Source: Burkholderiales bacterium
Lineage (GTDB): Bacteria > Pseudomonadota > Gammaproteobacteria > Burkholderiales > Burkholderiaceae_C
Direction: 5' to 3'
Assembly: GCA_005786815.1 (NCBI GenBank)
Contig: SYDB01000128.1
Location: 1-12,136 of the forward strand
Length of the DNA: 12,136 nt
The position numbers and the translations under genes were made by a program. This document shows, one piece after another, positions 1 through 7,750 of the stretch (its first letter is position 1; each line of letters starts with the position of its first letter). A model generated the notes under the pieces. It had not been told where the DNA came from. It ran no database searches and saw only the letters and a list, made by a program, of their open reading frames with translations.

Positions 1-302
1 CACCTGCTGCAAAAATTGATATGTGTTTGATCAACCATGTGATGACCGAACTCGAAGTCTCTTGCTTGCCTAAAGACTTGCCAGAGTTCATCGCCATCGA
101 TTTGAGCAAATTGACCAAAGGCCATTCTTTGCATGTCAACGACATCACCTTGCCAGCTGGCGTGGTCGCTGTTACCCATGGCAAATCCAACCCTGTGTTG
201 GTCGCCGTGGTTGCTACCAAAGCCGAAGAGCCAACTCCTCAGCAAGCTGCAGCCGCTGCGGCGGCCGCTCCTGCTGCTGCCGCTCCTGCTGCCAAAAAGT
301 AA
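1..302 (+). CDS. rplY: 50S ribosomal protein L25 (CTC/TL5 type), C-terminal part, cut by window start
   Basis: Only the C-terminal end of this gene is present; the frame is open from base 3 and ends with TAA at 300-302. The visible protein reads HVMTELEVSCLPKDLPEFI and then IDLSKLTKGHSLHVNDITL, which is the beta-barrel C-terminal domain of the long (CTC/TL5) form of L25, the ribosomal protein that binds 5S rRNA. The last 25 or so residues are a low-complexity tail rich in alanine and proline, ending in AAKK; such tails are common in betaproteobacterial L25 and probably disordered. The true start lies outside the window; the internal ATG at 21 is not the start because homology continues upstream of it. 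A strong terminator follows 18 bases after the stop, and pth lies next on the same strand, a common pairing. Confidence 0.93.
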   Translation, partial: PAAKIDMCLINHVMTELEVSCLPKDLPEFIAIDLSKLTKGHSLHVNDITLPAGVVAVTHGKSNPVLVAVVATKAEEPTPQQAAAAAAAAPAAAAPAAKK

Positions 303-320
303 ACTTTATTTGCTTGCAAC

Positions 321-346
321 AAAGGCCCACTTCGGTGGGCCTTTTT
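321..346 (+). terminator. Intrinsic terminator after rplY
   Basis: A perfect 10-bp stem (AAAGGCCCAC with GTGGGCCTTT) closes on a TTCG tetraloop and runs straight into a T tract at 342-346. It lies 18 bases after the rplY stop and 40 bases before the pth start. It should end most rplY transcription, so pth either depends on read-through or has its own weak promoter; no convincing promoter is visible in the 40-base gap. Confidence 0.9.
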
Positions 347-386
347 GTTAGCGGCTATCACTTCAACCTCACCGATAATTTGCCAC

Positions 387-995
387 ATGATCAAGTTGTT
401 TGTTGGCCTAGGCAATCCTGGCCCTGAATACGAAGACACGCGCCACAACGCGGGGTTTTGGTGGCTAGATGCGGTTGCGCAAGATCTCAAATCACCATTT
501 CATGCGGAGCGCAGCTACCATGGCTTGGTTGCCAAAACCAGTTTTCAAGGCCATCAAGTGTGGTTACTCAAACCGCAAACCTTCATGAATGTGTCTGGCA
601 AGTCGGTTCGTACATTGGCGCAATTTTTTAAAGTAGCGTCTGAAGAAATATTAGTCGTACACGATGAGTTAGACATTACGCCAGGTGAGGCCAAGATCAA
701 ACTCGGTGGCGGCCATGCAGGCCACAACGGTTTACGTGACATCCACGCCCAGCTTGGTACTGACCAATATTGGCGTTTGCGCATAGGCATTGGTCACCCC
801 GGTGTGAAAGAAGAAGTCGCTAACTGGGTTCTCAAAAAACCTGCACCCGATCAACGTAGCGCCATAGAGGACTGCATATCACGTGCACGCTCTGCAGTGC
901 CATTTTTATTAGCTGGGGATATGGTGATGGCCACACAATTGGTGCACACAGCCAAACCGCCAAGGCCCAAGCCCCCACGACCAGAGGCTGTGTAA
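387..995 (+). CDS. pth: Peptidyl-tRNA hydrolase
   Basis: A 202-residue cytosolic esterase that frees tRNA from peptidyl-tRNA dropped by stalled ribosomes. The start is set at the ATG at 387 because the protein then begins [15 protein letters not shown], as in the family; an in-frame TTG at 345 lies inside the upstream terminator and is rejected. Residues expected for catalysis and tRNA binding are all present: N10, H20 (in TRHNAG), N68 (in TFMNVSG), D93 (in VVHDELD), and H113-N114 (in GHNGLRD). The C-terminus carries a short proline/lysine/arginine tail after residue 188. No clear Shine-Dalgarno sequence precedes the start. The stop at 993-995 directly abuts the stop of the convergent ferredoxin gene, leaving no intergenic base. 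Confidence 0.97.
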   Translation: MIKLFVGLGNPGPEYEDTRHNAGFWWLDAVAQDLKSPFHAERSYHGLVAKTSFQGHQVWLLKPQTFMNVSGKSVRTLAQFFKVASEEILVVHDELDITPGEAKIKLGGGHAGHNGLRDIHAQLGTDQYWRLRIGIGHPGVKEEVANWVLKKPAPDQRSAIEDCISRARSAVPFLLAGDMVMATQLVHTAKPPRPKPPRPEAV

Positions 996-1938
<943 letters not shown>

Positions 1939-1942
<4 letters not shown>

Positions 1943-2451
1943 TTTTTTGCGGACACGTTGGCGGCTTTTAAGACCATCAGTTTTTGGTAGACAGCAGGAG
2001 ACACCAAGTTGTTGCCATCACCCTCGCCACCGAGCAATGCAATTTCTCGCACAAATGTGCTCGAGATAAATTGGTACGGAGCGCTAGGCGTTAGAAACAC
2101 AGTTTCTACATCGGGCATCAATTGGCGGTTCATGCCAGCGAGTTGGAATTCGTAATCAAAGTCGGTGCCAATGCGCACGCCACGCACCATCACTTTGACG
2201 TGCTGTTCTCTGACAAAGTCGCGCATCAAGCCATCAAACGGCATCACTTTGACTTTTTTATTGCTTTTCAATACCTCGCGTGCCATGGACAGGCGGTCAT
2301 CTAAAGAAAACAATGTTTTTTTATGGTGTGCAGCAGCCACTGCCACGATGACCGTATCGAATAATTTAGAAGCGCGCGCTACGATGTCTTCGTGCCCCAA
2401 GGTTATTGGGTCAAAAGTGCCAGGATAAATGGCAATCACGGGTTCAGACAT
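1939..2451 (-). CDS. coaD: Phosphopantetheine adenylyltransferase
   Basis: A 170-residue cytosolic enzyme that transfers AMP from ATP to 4'-phosphopantetheine, giving dephospho-CoA, the penultimate step of coenzyme A synthesis. It belongs to the nucleotidyltransferase superfamily: T17-L-G-H20 is the (H/T)xGH signature, the KKTLF region near residues 44-48 contributes a substrate lysine, RGVRIGTDFDYE (90-101) is the substrate and ATP loop, and ISSTFVRE (129-136) is the second nucleotide-binding motif. The length is normal for the family. The start at 2451 has a good Shine-Dalgarno sequence, AGGAG, five bases upstream. It lies 36 bases downstream of rsmD, a pairing common in proteobacteria, and overlaps the following phosphatase gene by four bases. 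Confidence 0.97.
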
Positions 2452-2487
2452 AGCGGCTCCTGAGATTTTTGATATGCATGCAAGCGA

Positions 2488-3099
2488 TTATGCAATCCGT
2501 TGTAACAAGTGCGCATGTACGTTGCCAGCCTTCAAATATCTATAGGTTTGTAAACCTAGGGCTGATAACTCGGCGTCATCCCATTTTTTAGGGGATTCCA
2601 AATAGACCCAGCCATCGGGCTTAATGCTTTGGGCAGCAGCTTTTATTGCAGGCTCAAACAATGCGCTCTCAAAAGGCGGATCGATGAAAACAAGATCCCA
2701 ACTTTGGGGCGCTTGTCTGGCAAGCCAAGACACACCGTCGGTTCGCTGAACATGCACCGCAGATGCTTTGAGGCGATCGATATGCGCTTGGAGTTGCTCT
2801 ACCAACACAGTGTCTTGCTCGCAGAGTTGCACCACACTGGCTTCGCGAGACGCCGCTTCTAGCCCCAATGCGCCAGTGCCCGCAAAGATATCCGCGCATT
2901 TCCATCCGAGCAAAGATTGTCCTAACCAATTGAACAATGTCTCACGCACACGGTCTGGCGTAGGACGCAGGCCTGATTTGTTCGCCACGGGCAATTTGGT
3001 GCGTCGCCATTGCCCGCCAATGATGCGGACTTCTCCAGCGCCCTTGTGCGCGGATGCAGGCTTATCTTTGGGAGATATTGGGCGCGTAAACGGTTTCAT
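2488..3099 (-). CDS. rsmD: 16S rRNA (guanine(966)-N(2))-methyltransferase
   Basis: A 203-residue SAM-dependent methyltransferase that modifies G966 of 16S rRNA on the assembled small subunit. After a basic N-terminal tail (residues 1-22) comes the family block VRIIGGQWRRTKLPV, then GLRPTPDRVRETLFNWL. The SAM-binding motif is FAGTGALGLEA (72-82), and the catalytic motif IV is DPPF (140-143). The start is placed at the ATG at 3099 because its tail length fits the family; an upstream in-frame ATG at 3129 would add ten residues (MCGVSRIKHS) and overlap the ftsY start codon on the other strand. Neither candidate has a clear ribosome binding site. It is the first gene of a four-gene unit (rsmD, coaD, phosphatase, ferredoxin) and is divergent from ftsY. 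Confidence 0.93.
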   Translation of the reverse strand: MKPFTRPISPKDKPASAHKGAGEVRIIGGQWRRTKLPVANKSGLRPTPDRVRETLFNWLGQSLLGWKCADIFAGTGALGLEAASREASVVQLCEQDTVLVEQLQAHIDRLKASAVHVQRTDGVSWLARQAPQSWDLVFIDPPFESALFEPAIKAAAQSIKPDGWVYLESPKKWDDAELSALGLQTYRYLKAGNVHAHLLQRIA

Positions 3100-3115
3100 A
3101 GAATGCTTGATTCTA
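3099..3115. promoter_or_regulatory. Symmetric dyad in the rsmD/ftsY divergent gap; possible two-way -10 element
   Basis: A perfect 6-bp inverted repeat, TAGAAT-GCTTG-ATTCTA, fills most of the 28-base gap between the two start codons. Each arm reads TAGAAT on its own strand, five of six matches to the sigma-70 -10 hexamer TATAAT. Used as -10 elements, they would place ftsY transcription near base 3111 and rsmD transcription near base 3103. No convincing -35 hexamer was found on either side, so this is a weak call. Confidence 0.3.
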
Positions 3116-3127
3116 GAAACCCCACAC

Positions 3128-4126
3128 ATGTTTAGTTTTTTTAAGAAAAAATCTCCGCAAGAGCCTGCAAAGACAGAGCCTCAACAAGCACCCACGCAGA
3201 CACGTCAGAGTTGGCTGCAGCGCTTGGGCAAAGGCTTGCAACGCACAGGCCACAGCATTAGCAGCGTTTTTACGGGGGCGCGCATTGACGATGCGCTGTA
3301 TGAAGAACTAGAAACAGCGCTCTTGATGGCAGATACCGGTGTCGCCGCTACCGAATATCTTTTGAAAGACTTGAAGCAGCGCGTGAAAGAGGCATCGACC
3401 ACAGAACCAGCGGCAGTCAAAGCGCTGTTGGAGCAATCGATCACGCAATTGCTCACACCGTTACAAAAAACACTGACTGTGGGCGAACACGTTCCAACCG
3501 TGATCATGGTGGCTGGTGTGAACGGTGCGGGCAAAACCACATCCATTGGCAAACTCACCCGCCATTTGAGCGAGAGCGGTGCTTCGGTCTTGCTGGCTGC
3601 AGCCGATACGTTTCGCGCAGCAGCCAAAGAGCAATTGGGTGTTTGGGCCACGCGCAATTCGGTGGATATCGTCTCGCAGGCGGGAGGCGATCCAGCCGCT
3701 GTGAGTTTTGACGCAGTCTCTGCTGGCAAGGCGCGCGGCAAAGACGTAGTGTTGGTAGACACCGCCGGGCGGCTGCCGACCCAACTCCACTTGATGGAAG
3801 AGCTGAAAAAAATCAAACGCGTCGTCCAAAAGGCGGATGCCACTGCGCCACATGAAGTACTTCTCGTCATTGATGGGAACACTGGACAAAACGCACTGGC
3901 GCAAGTCAAGGCCTTTGACGAAGCCTTGGGCCTCACCGGCTTGGTAGTTACCAAACTGGACGGAACCGCAAAAGGCGGAGTTTTGGCAGCCATCGCCCTG
4001 TGGGGGCAGTCTCGCGTCGCAACTGGCGGGAGTGTGGTGCCGGTTTATTTCATTGGTGTGGGCGAAGGCGTGGAAGACTTGGAGACGTTTAATGCCCAAG
4101 AATTTGCCCAAGCTTTGTTGCAGTGA
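3128..4126 (+). CDS. ftsY: Signal recognition particle receptor FtsY
   Basis: A 332-residue SRP GTPase that docks ribosome-nascent chain complexes at the inner membrane. The ATG at 3128 gives MFSFFKKKS, a short amphipathic basic N-terminus; the long in-frame extension upstream lies over rsmD and is not coding. The acidic A domain is very short. The N domain covers roughly residues 35-110. The GTPase domain shows G1 at GVNGAGKTT (130-138), the SRP-specific DTFRAAA (160-166), G3 at DTAG (211-214), G4 at TKLD (275-278) and the closing GVGE (310-313). Between the GTAKGG loop and FIGVGE it is about eight residues longer than my recollection of E. coli FtsY. It is divergent from rsmD by 28 bases and followed after 108 bases by rpoH. 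Confidence 0.97.
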   Translation: MFSFFKKKSPQEPAKTEPQQAPTQTRQSWLQRLGKGLQRTGHSISSVFTGARIDDALYEELETALLMADTGVAATEYLLKDLKQRVKEASTTEPAAVKALLEQSITQLLTPLQKTLTVGEHVPTVIMVAGVNGAGKTTSIGKLTRHLSESGASVLLAAADTFRAAAKEQLGVWATRNSVDIVSQAGGDPAAVSFDAVSAGKARGKDVVLVDTAGRLPTQLHLMEELKKIKRVVQKADATAPHEVLLVIDGNTGQNALAQVKAFDEALGLTGLVVTKLDGTAKGGVLAAIALWGQSRVATGGSVVPVYFIGVGEGVEDLETFNAQEFAQALLQ

Positions 4127-4177
4127 CGCCCTATTTCTGCTGCTCACAGGTCAGATAAAGGGCAAAAAGACACAAAG

Positions 4178-4204
4178 TTAGCACTCCCAACAGCAGAGTG
4201 CTAA
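4178..4204. promoter_or_regulatory. CIRCE operator (HrcA binding site) upstream of rpoH
   Basis: The sequence TTAGCACTC, nine bases, GAGTGCTAA matches the CIRCE consensus at every position of both arms. CIRCE is the operator of the heat-shock repressor HrcA, usually found before groESL and dnaK operons. Here it lies 30 bases before the rpoH start codon and overlaps the best core promoter candidate, so HrcA binding would be expected to block rpoH transcription until heat or misfolded protein titrates GroEL away from HrcA. If transcription begins upstream of it, the same repeat would also form a nine-pair hairpin in the leader RNA. No hrcA gene lies in the window. Confidence 0.93.
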
Positions 4205-4207
4205 AAT
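4178..4207 (+). promoter_or_regulatory. Candidate sigma-70 promoter of rpoH, embedded in CIRCE
   Basis: A -35-like TTAGCA (4178-4183, four of six matches to TTGACA) and a -10-like TAAAAT (4202-4207, five of six matches to TATAAT) are separated by 18 bases. The predicted transcription start is near 4214, leaving a leader of about 20 bases that contains the AAAGGA ribosome binding site at 4223-4228. Both hexamers coincide with the arms of the CIRCE repeat, which would make repression by occlusion simple. No sigma-32 type promoter was recognised in the gap. Confidence 0.45.
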
Positions 4208-4234
4208 CGTCATAAGTACCCGAAAGGACTACAA

Positions 4235-5167
4235 ATGAATACCTTATCAAGTTCCACATTGGCTGTTGCCAACCCTTGGGCTCTGGTCCCATCGCTAGGC
4301 AATTTAGACGCGTATATCTCCGCGGTGAACCGCATGCCCATGCTCACCTTAGAGCAAGAGCAGGAGTTCGCCCGTAAACTGAAGAACGATAATGATCTTG
4401 AGGCTGCCGGTAAGTTAGTGCTCTCTCACTTACGTTTGGTGGTGTCGATTTCTCGTCAATATTTAGGCTATGGCTTACCCCATGGCGACCTTATCCAAGA
4501 AGGCAATATCGGCCTGATGAAAGCTGTCAAACGCTTTGACCCTGACCAAGGCGTGCGCTTGGTGAGTTACGCCCTCCACTGGATCAAAGCCGAAATCCAT
4601 GAATACATCTTGAAGAACTGGCGCATGGTCAAAGTGGCAACCACCAAAGCCCAGCGCAAACTCTTCTTTAATTTGCGCTCGATGAAGCAAGGCTTCAAGG
4701 CCGATGCAGATGCCAGCGATTCCGATATGCACCGCAGCACGCTCAACCCGCAAGAGGTGGATGCTGTCGCCAAACAACTCAAGGTCAAACCAGAAGAAGT
4801 GCTAGAAATGGAAATGCGTATGTCAGGTGGCGACGTGATGCTCGACCCCACACCCACCGACGAAGGCGAAGAGGCTTTTGGCCCTATCGCTTACTTAAGC
4901 GACGTCAACCACGAACCCACCGTCATGATGGCGGCGCACCAGCGCGATGTATTGGCATCTGACGGTATTGCAGCCGCCCTAGAAGTACTCGACGAGCGCA
5001 GCCGTCGCGTGGTCGAAGAGCGCTGGCTCAAGGTGCAAGACGATGGCTCAGGCGGTATGACGCTGCATGAACTAGCAGCTGAGTACGGTGTAAGCGCAGA
5101 GCGCATCCGTCAAATTGAAGTGGCCGCCATGAAAAAAATGAAGGCGGCTTTGGCCCAATACGCCTAA
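4235..5167 (+). CDS. rpoH: RNA polymerase heat-shock sigma factor, sigma-32
   Basis: A 310-residue alternative sigma factor that directs RNA polymerase to heat-shock promoters. Region 1.2 and 2 occupy roughly residues 20-130, with the core-binding segment HGDLIQEGNIGLMKAVKRFDP (83-103). The RpoH box QRKLFFNLR is complete at 140-148 and separates RpoH from RpoD-type factors; it is the segment involved in chaperone- and FtsH-linked control in the family. Region 4.2 is a helix-turn-helix at about 275-301 (TLHELAAEYGVSAERIRQIE). AAAGGA lies six bases before the ATG. A perfect CIRCE element precedes the gene, suggesting that HrcA also controls it. The gene is separated from ftsY by 108 bases, and its TAA overlaps the stop of the convergent sco gene (shared bases 5164-5167). 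Confidence 0.97.
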   Translation: MNTLSSSTLAVANPWALVPSLGNLDAYISAVNRMPMLTLEQEQEFARKLKNDNDLEAAGKLVLSHLRLVVSISRQYLGYGLPHGDLIQEGNIGLMKAVKRFDPDQGVRLVSYALHWIKAEIHEYILKNWRMVKVATTKAQRKLFFNLRSMKQGFKADADASDSDMHRSTLNPQEVDAVAKQLKVKPEEVLEMEMRMSGGDVMLDPTPTDEGEEAFGPIAYLSDVNHEPTVMMAAHQRDVLASDGIAAALEVLDERSRRVVEERWLKVQDDGSGGMTLHELAAEYGVSAERIRQIEVAAMKKMKAALAQYA

Positions 5168-5778
5168 GGCTTTAGCAAGACAGCGATGTCTTGCGCAATC
5201 GCCTGCGCCCCACTGCCGTAGCGGCTAAACAAACGCACTTGGCCTTGGGCGTCAAAGATATAACTGCCAGCGGAATGGTCCATGGTGTAACTCGTAGGCG
5301 TTTTGCCATCGACCTTCTTGTAGTAAATCTTGAATTCTTTGGCTACCTCTACCAGTTGTTCGGACGAGGGGATTAAGGCCACAAAGCTCGGATCAAAGTT
5401 GGTGACGTAGGCATTGAGTAACTCGGCCGTGTCACGCACAGGGTCTACGGTAATGAATACAGCTTGAAGCTTTTCGCCGTTAGCACCTAATAAACGTTTG
5501 ACCTCTACCAGTTCAGTCATGGTGGTGGGACATACGTCGGGGCATTGGGTGTAGCCAAAAAATACCACCACCACTTTGCCTTTGAAGTCCGTTAACTTGC
5601 GCTCTTGGCCTGTGTGGTCTTTAAGGGAAAAACCCTTCGCATAGTTTGCACCCGTGACGTCGATGGCGTTGAATTTGGGTTTGTCTGGACTGCAGGCACT
5701 AAACAGCGTCAAGCCACAGACAAGGGCGAGTCCAAACGCCAGGCTTGCCATTGGACGGCGTTGGGTGTGGGTATTCAT
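5164..5778 (-). CDS. Sco1/SenC family copper chaperone of cytochrome c oxidase
   Basis: A 204-residue thioredoxin-fold protein that helps build the CuA site of oxidase subunit II in the periplasm. The N-terminus has basic residues (QRR), a hydrophobic stretch (residues 11-28) and a lipobox-like FSAC ending at C29, so it is probably a lipoprotein facing the periplasm. The copper ligands are C79 and C83 in CPDVCP and the distal H168 in [11 protein letters not shown]. The [13 protein letters not shown] block and [10 protein letters not shown] are classical family signatures. The start ATG overlaps the cyoE stop in an ATGA junction, and it is the last gene of the assembly unit starting at SURF1. 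Its TAG overlaps the TAA of convergent rpoH; no terminator fits between them. Confidence 0.95.
   Translation of the reverse strand: MNTHTQRRPMASLAFGLALVCGLTLFSACSPDKPKFNAIDVTGANYAKGFSLKDHTGQERKLTDFKGKVVVVFFGYTQCPDVCPTTMTELVEVKRLLGANGEKLQAVFITVDPVRDTAELLNAYVTNFDPSFVALIPSSEQLVEVAKEFKIYYKKVDGKTPTSYTMDHSAGSYIFDAQGQVRLFSRYGSGAQAIAQDIAVLLKP
5175..5194. other. Perfect hairpin just past the rpoH stop, inside the 3' end of sco
   Basis: An 8-bp perfect stem, GCAAGACA with TGTCTTGC, closes on the loop GCGA, a GNRA tetraloop when read on the + strand. It lies seven bases after the rpoH stop codon and also encodes part of the C-terminal AQDIAVL segment of Sco on the opposite strand. No T tract follows on either strand, so it is not a standard intrinsic terminator; it could still protect the rpoH transcript 3' end. 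Chance is possible. Confidence 0.4.
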
Positions 5779-6662
5779 AAATAGTGGTCTATCAACAAGG
5801 CTGCAAACAACACACTCAAGTGGATGAGCGAGAAGCGAAATGTTTTGCGCGCTAACGCATCAGAGTAGTTGCGCCACAAAGCCCAACCATAGCCACAAAA
5901 ACCAAGGCTCAAAATAACAGCGGCGATCAAATAAAACCAACCGCTCATGCGGTAGACAAAAGGCATCAAACACGCTGCAAACAAAACAATGGTGTAGAGC
6001 CATATCTGCAGACGGGTGAATTCGTTACCGTGGGTCACGGGCAACATGGGTAATCCTGATTTGCGGTAATCCTCCACGCGGTAAAGCGCAAGCGCCCAAA
6101 AATGCGGCGGCGTCCACAAGAAAATAATCAAGAACAAAATCAGTGCTTCAGGCCCGACATCACCCGTCATCGCAGCCCAACCCAGCACAGGCGGCATGGC
6201 GCCAGATGCGCCACCAATCACGATGTTTTGTGGTGTCAAGGGCTTGAGGATGACGGTGTAGATGACGGCATAGCCCACAAACGTGGCGAAGGTCAACCAC
6301 ATGGTGAGTGGATTGACCCACACGTACAAGAGCCATGAACCAAATGCGCACATCAGCCCAGAAAAAACCAAGGTCTCTGCGTCAGACAACTCGCCTTTAG
6401 CAGTGGGTCGCCATGCGGTGCGTTTCATGACCGCGTCAATTTTCTTCTCCACAATGCAATTGAAGGCGGCTGCGGCACCCGCTACAAACCAAATACCTAC
6501 GCAAGACCACAAACCCAACTGCACTTCATCCCAAGTAGGCACGCCGGGCACAGCGAGCACCATGCCTATCAATGCACAAAACACAATCAATTGGATGACA
6601 CGCGGTTTGGTGAGCGCATTGAATTGGCGCAAACGGGTCATCAGAGAGAAGTTGTCGGTCAT
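5775..6662 (-). CDS. ctaB: Protoheme IX farnesyltransferase (heme O synthase)
   Basis: A 295-residue polytopic inner-membrane prenyltransferase of the UbiA superfamily (also called CyoE/COX10). It attaches farnesyl to heme B to make heme O, the precursor of heme A. The start region LTKPRVIQL (17-25) is typical. The first polyprenyl diphosphate motif is N68-x3-E72-x3-D76 followed by [14 protein letters not shown]; the usual aspartate at position 72 is replaced by glutamate, which keeps the acid. The second motif region is [16 protein letters not shown] (194-209), preceded by [11 protein letters not shown]. Seven to nine membrane segments are expected. It overlaps ctaA upstream and sco downstream by four bases each (ATGA), so all three are probably translated together. 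Confidence 0.96.
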   Translation of the reverse strand: MTDNFSLMTRLRQFNALTKPRVIQLIVFCALIGMVLAVPGVPTWDEVQLGLWSCVGIWFVAGAAAAFNCIVEKKIDAVMKRTAWRPTAKGELSDAETLVFSGLMCAFGSWLLYVWVNPLTMWLTFATFVGYAVIYTVILKPLTPQNIVIGGASGAMPPVLGWAAMTGDVGPEALILFLIIFLWTPPHFWALALYRVEDYRKSGLPMLPVTHGNEFTRLQIWLYTIVLFAACLMPFVYRMSGWFYLIAAVILSLGFCGYGWALWRNYSDALARKTFRFSLIHLSVLFAALLIDHYL

Positions 6663-7750
6663 ACAGTTTTCAGTTTACGCGCTATGCACAGCAACCACAC
6701 CATAGTGATGCACAGTGCTGCAGCACCACCCGTGTGGACTACTGCAGCGATCAAGGGCCAATCCAGGACAACATTAGAAAGCCCAGTTAGGAGTTGTAAA
6801 AGCAACAAAGCGCCTAAGACTTTTGCAAGATGCTTTGCACCGTTCACAGACAGTAGTCGCCATGCCAAAGCACCTAAAGCAATGAAAACGACATAAGCAC
6901 TTAAACGATGCACGTAGTGAATAGCCGTTAAAGCTTCAAAGGTCAAGGACCCACCCATTGCATCAAGACCTAAAGGTCGCCATAACGTGAAGCCATTCCA
7001 GAAGTCCATCGCAGGCCACCAACTGTCTTGGCATTGCGGGAAGGTGTTGCACGCCAAAACCGCGTAATTGGTGCTCACCCATCCGCCAGAAAGGATTTGC
7101 AACAACAGCAATGCGGCACAAATCCATGCACTTCCATAAAGTCTCGAGGAGATTTCAATTGGTGTAACTTGGCGCTGCTGATAAATTTGTATGGTCAACA
7201 AGGCCAAAAGCACCAAGCCCCCAAGTAAATGCAAAGTGACGATTGCTGGAAATAACTTCATCGTGACAGTGAGCGCACCAAATCCGCCTTGCACACAGAC
7301 CCATAACAAAGTAAGGGTTGGTAATTTGGTGTTGGAACCTGGCGACCGCTTCGACCACGCAAACCATGCCAAGGTCAATATGCAGCCACCTACCCCCATA
7401 GCCATATAGCGGTGGATCATTTCAATCCATGCTTTTTGGTGCGTCACAGGGCCAGTAGGCATAGCAGTTTGCGCTGCATCTATGGCATTGACTGCACCTA
7501 TCGGGCTTGCAAATCCATAACAACCTGGCCAATCAGGACAACCCAAACCAGAATCGGTCAGACGCGTAAAAGCACCAAACAACACTAAATCAAAAGTGAT
7601 GAAAAGGGTCAGTTGTGTGAACCAGACCACCCGCTGTGAATTGGAGGCAGAAGACTTTCTCAACCACATCCAGCCCAAAGGCACGGAGGCCACCAAAGCG
7701 CCCAAGATCAGCAGGTGCAGTGTTGGAGCAAAGTTATAAAGCGAGTTCAT
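6659..7750 (-). CDS. ctaA: Heme A synthase (COX15/CtaA)
   Basis: A 363-residue polytopic membrane enzyme that oxidises the C8 methyl of heme O to a formyl group, giving heme A. The start at 7750 (MNSLYNFAP) is chosen over an upstream ATG at 7768 because it forms an ATGA overlap with the preceding gene, the pattern of this unit. The heme ligand histidines appear in two halves: H113 (EMIHRYMA) and H174 (VTLHLLGG), then H278/H281 (IHYVHRLSA) and H339 (VVHTGGA). E110, just before the first histidine, matches the catalytic glutamate of the family. Two cysteine pairs, C71/C77 (GCPDWPGC) and C234/C240 (CNTFPQC), lie in the matching outer loops. About eight membrane helices are visible. Confidence 0.96.
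   Translation of the reverse strand: MNSLYNFAPTLHLLILGALVASVPLGWMWLRKSSASNSQRVVWFTQLTLFITFDLVLFGAFTRLTDSGLGCPDWPGCYGFASPIGAVNAIDAAQTAMPTGPVTHQKAWIEMIHRYMAMGVGGCILTLAWFAWSKRSPGSNTKLPTLTLLWVCVQGGFGALTVTMKLFPAIVTLHLLGGLVLLALLTIQIYQQRQVTPIEISSRLYGSAWICAALLLLQILSGGWVSTNYAVLACNTFPQCQDSWWPAMDFWNGFTLWRPLGLDAMGGSLTFEALTAIHYVHRLSAYVVFIALGALAWRLLSVNGAKHLAKVLGALLLLQLLTGLSNVVLDWPLIAAVVHTGGAAALCITMVWLLCIARKLKTV

Noticed and set aside
239..300. GC-rich alanine codon run at the end of rplY as a repeat element
   Set aside because: It is explained by the alanine-rich C-terminal tail of L25 and shows no exact tandem unit.
345..386. Upstream TTG start extending pth
   Set aside because: It would begin inside the rplY terminator T tract and add residues not found in the family; ATG at 387 gives the canonical N-terminus.
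3205..4147. Two long minus-strand open frames (3205-3993 and 3461-4147) opposite ftsY
   Set aside because: They are antisense to well-conserved FtsY motifs, have no recognisable domain, and look like low-complexity shadow translations.
4128..4163. GCCCT...AGGGC repeat after ftsY as a terminator
   Set aside because: Five-pair stem with a loop of about 25 bases and no T tract; not stable enough to call.
6102..6705. Plus-strand open frames opposite ctaB
   Set aside because: No family resemblance and full overlap with a conserved membrane protein on the other strand; treated as chance.
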